From the NCBI GenBank assembly GCA_001803045.1, contig MHAR01000023.1:54753-118752 (forward strand): 64,000 nucleotides of DNA. The letters are read 5' to 3'. The notes under the pieces are model-generated. The model made no database searches and had not been told where the DNA came from. It worked only from the letters and a program-made list of their open reading frames with translations. Of the stretch, positions 63,930-64,000 are shown one piece after another. Source of the stretch: Ignavibacteria bacterium RIFOXYB12_FULL_35_14. GTDB taxonomy: Bacteria > Bacteroidota > Ignavibacteria > Ignavibacteriales > Ignavibacteriaceae. Made by a program: the position numbers and the translations under genes. Each line of letters starts with the position of its first letter. The first letter of the stretch is position 1.

Positions 63930-64000
63930 AAATAAGTTGAGTTTGCCGTTGAAGAAGAGAATGGCAATCCTCAGATTATCAAAATTTCTATAGCCTTGAG

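Noticed and set aside
1..64000. CRISPR arrays
   Set aside because: I looked for regularly spaced 25-40-bp repeats with unique spacers and saw none. The iteron-like repeats at 37065-37186 are too few and unevenly spaced, and no cas genes are present.

Overview
The window is AT-rich bacterial chromosome, most likely from the Ignavibacteria (Bacteroidota/Chlorobiota side). The evidence is a secreted protein ending in a type IX secretion (T9SS) sorting domain with the NYPNPFNPTT motif, a PorV-like outer-membrane protein, a SusC-like TonB receptor, several lipoproteins and beta-barrels, and a tmRNA with the tag GEYNYALAA. This assignment is inferred from motifs; no database was searched.

Layout. 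1-6.3 kb is a housekeeping block: the end of atpH, atpA, atpG, then ffh-rpsP-khpA-rimM-trmD-rplS, closed by a terminator. 6.4-10.5 kb is a variable patch: an MqnA-like gene, a MntA/HepT toxin-antitoxin pair inserted between that gene and the leftover 3' end of a paralogue, then a two-gene operon of a HEPN-like protein and an Mrr-type nuclease. 10.5-15 kb, on the minus strand, holds serA, hutU, a small unknown gene and adenosine deaminase. 15-31.9 kb mixes TPR, lipoprotein, barrel and lptFG genes with a peptidase, ygfZ, a cobalamin adenosyltransferase, ssrA (tmRNA), a decayed GIY-YIG nuclease gene, dapF and a PHP-domain phosphoesterase.

32.0-40.4 kb is an integrated mobile element of about 8.4 kb. 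It is bounded by a 57-bp direct repeat (one mismatch) covering the 5' 54 nt of tRNA-Arg(CCG). It carries a tyrosine integrase at one end, an excisionase-like protein at the other, paired repeats inside both ends that look like integrase arm sites, and a minus-strand replication operon with an archaeo-eukaryotic-type primase fused to a DnaB-like helicase. Three iteron-like 17-mers lie upstream of that operon. Two plus-strand genes of unknown function look like cargo. No capsid, portal, terminase or conjugation genes are visible, so it resembles a phage satellite or a minimal integrative replicon.

40.9-51.2 kb is an envelope and secretion cluster: a TPR membrane protein, an FG-GAP protein with a T9SS sorting domain, a TonB receptor, a 1189-aa secreted protein and a PorV-like barrel. 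51.5-61.5 kb returns to housekeeping: efp, accB, accC, gcvH, guaA, TPR and periplasmic-binding proteins, radC (apparently with an AUC start), two coiled-coil envelope proteins and phoH. 61.6-64 kb is a small redox-looking cassette (two membrane proteins, DsrE-like, AhpD-like, YceI-like) behind a perfect inverted repeat that may be an operator.
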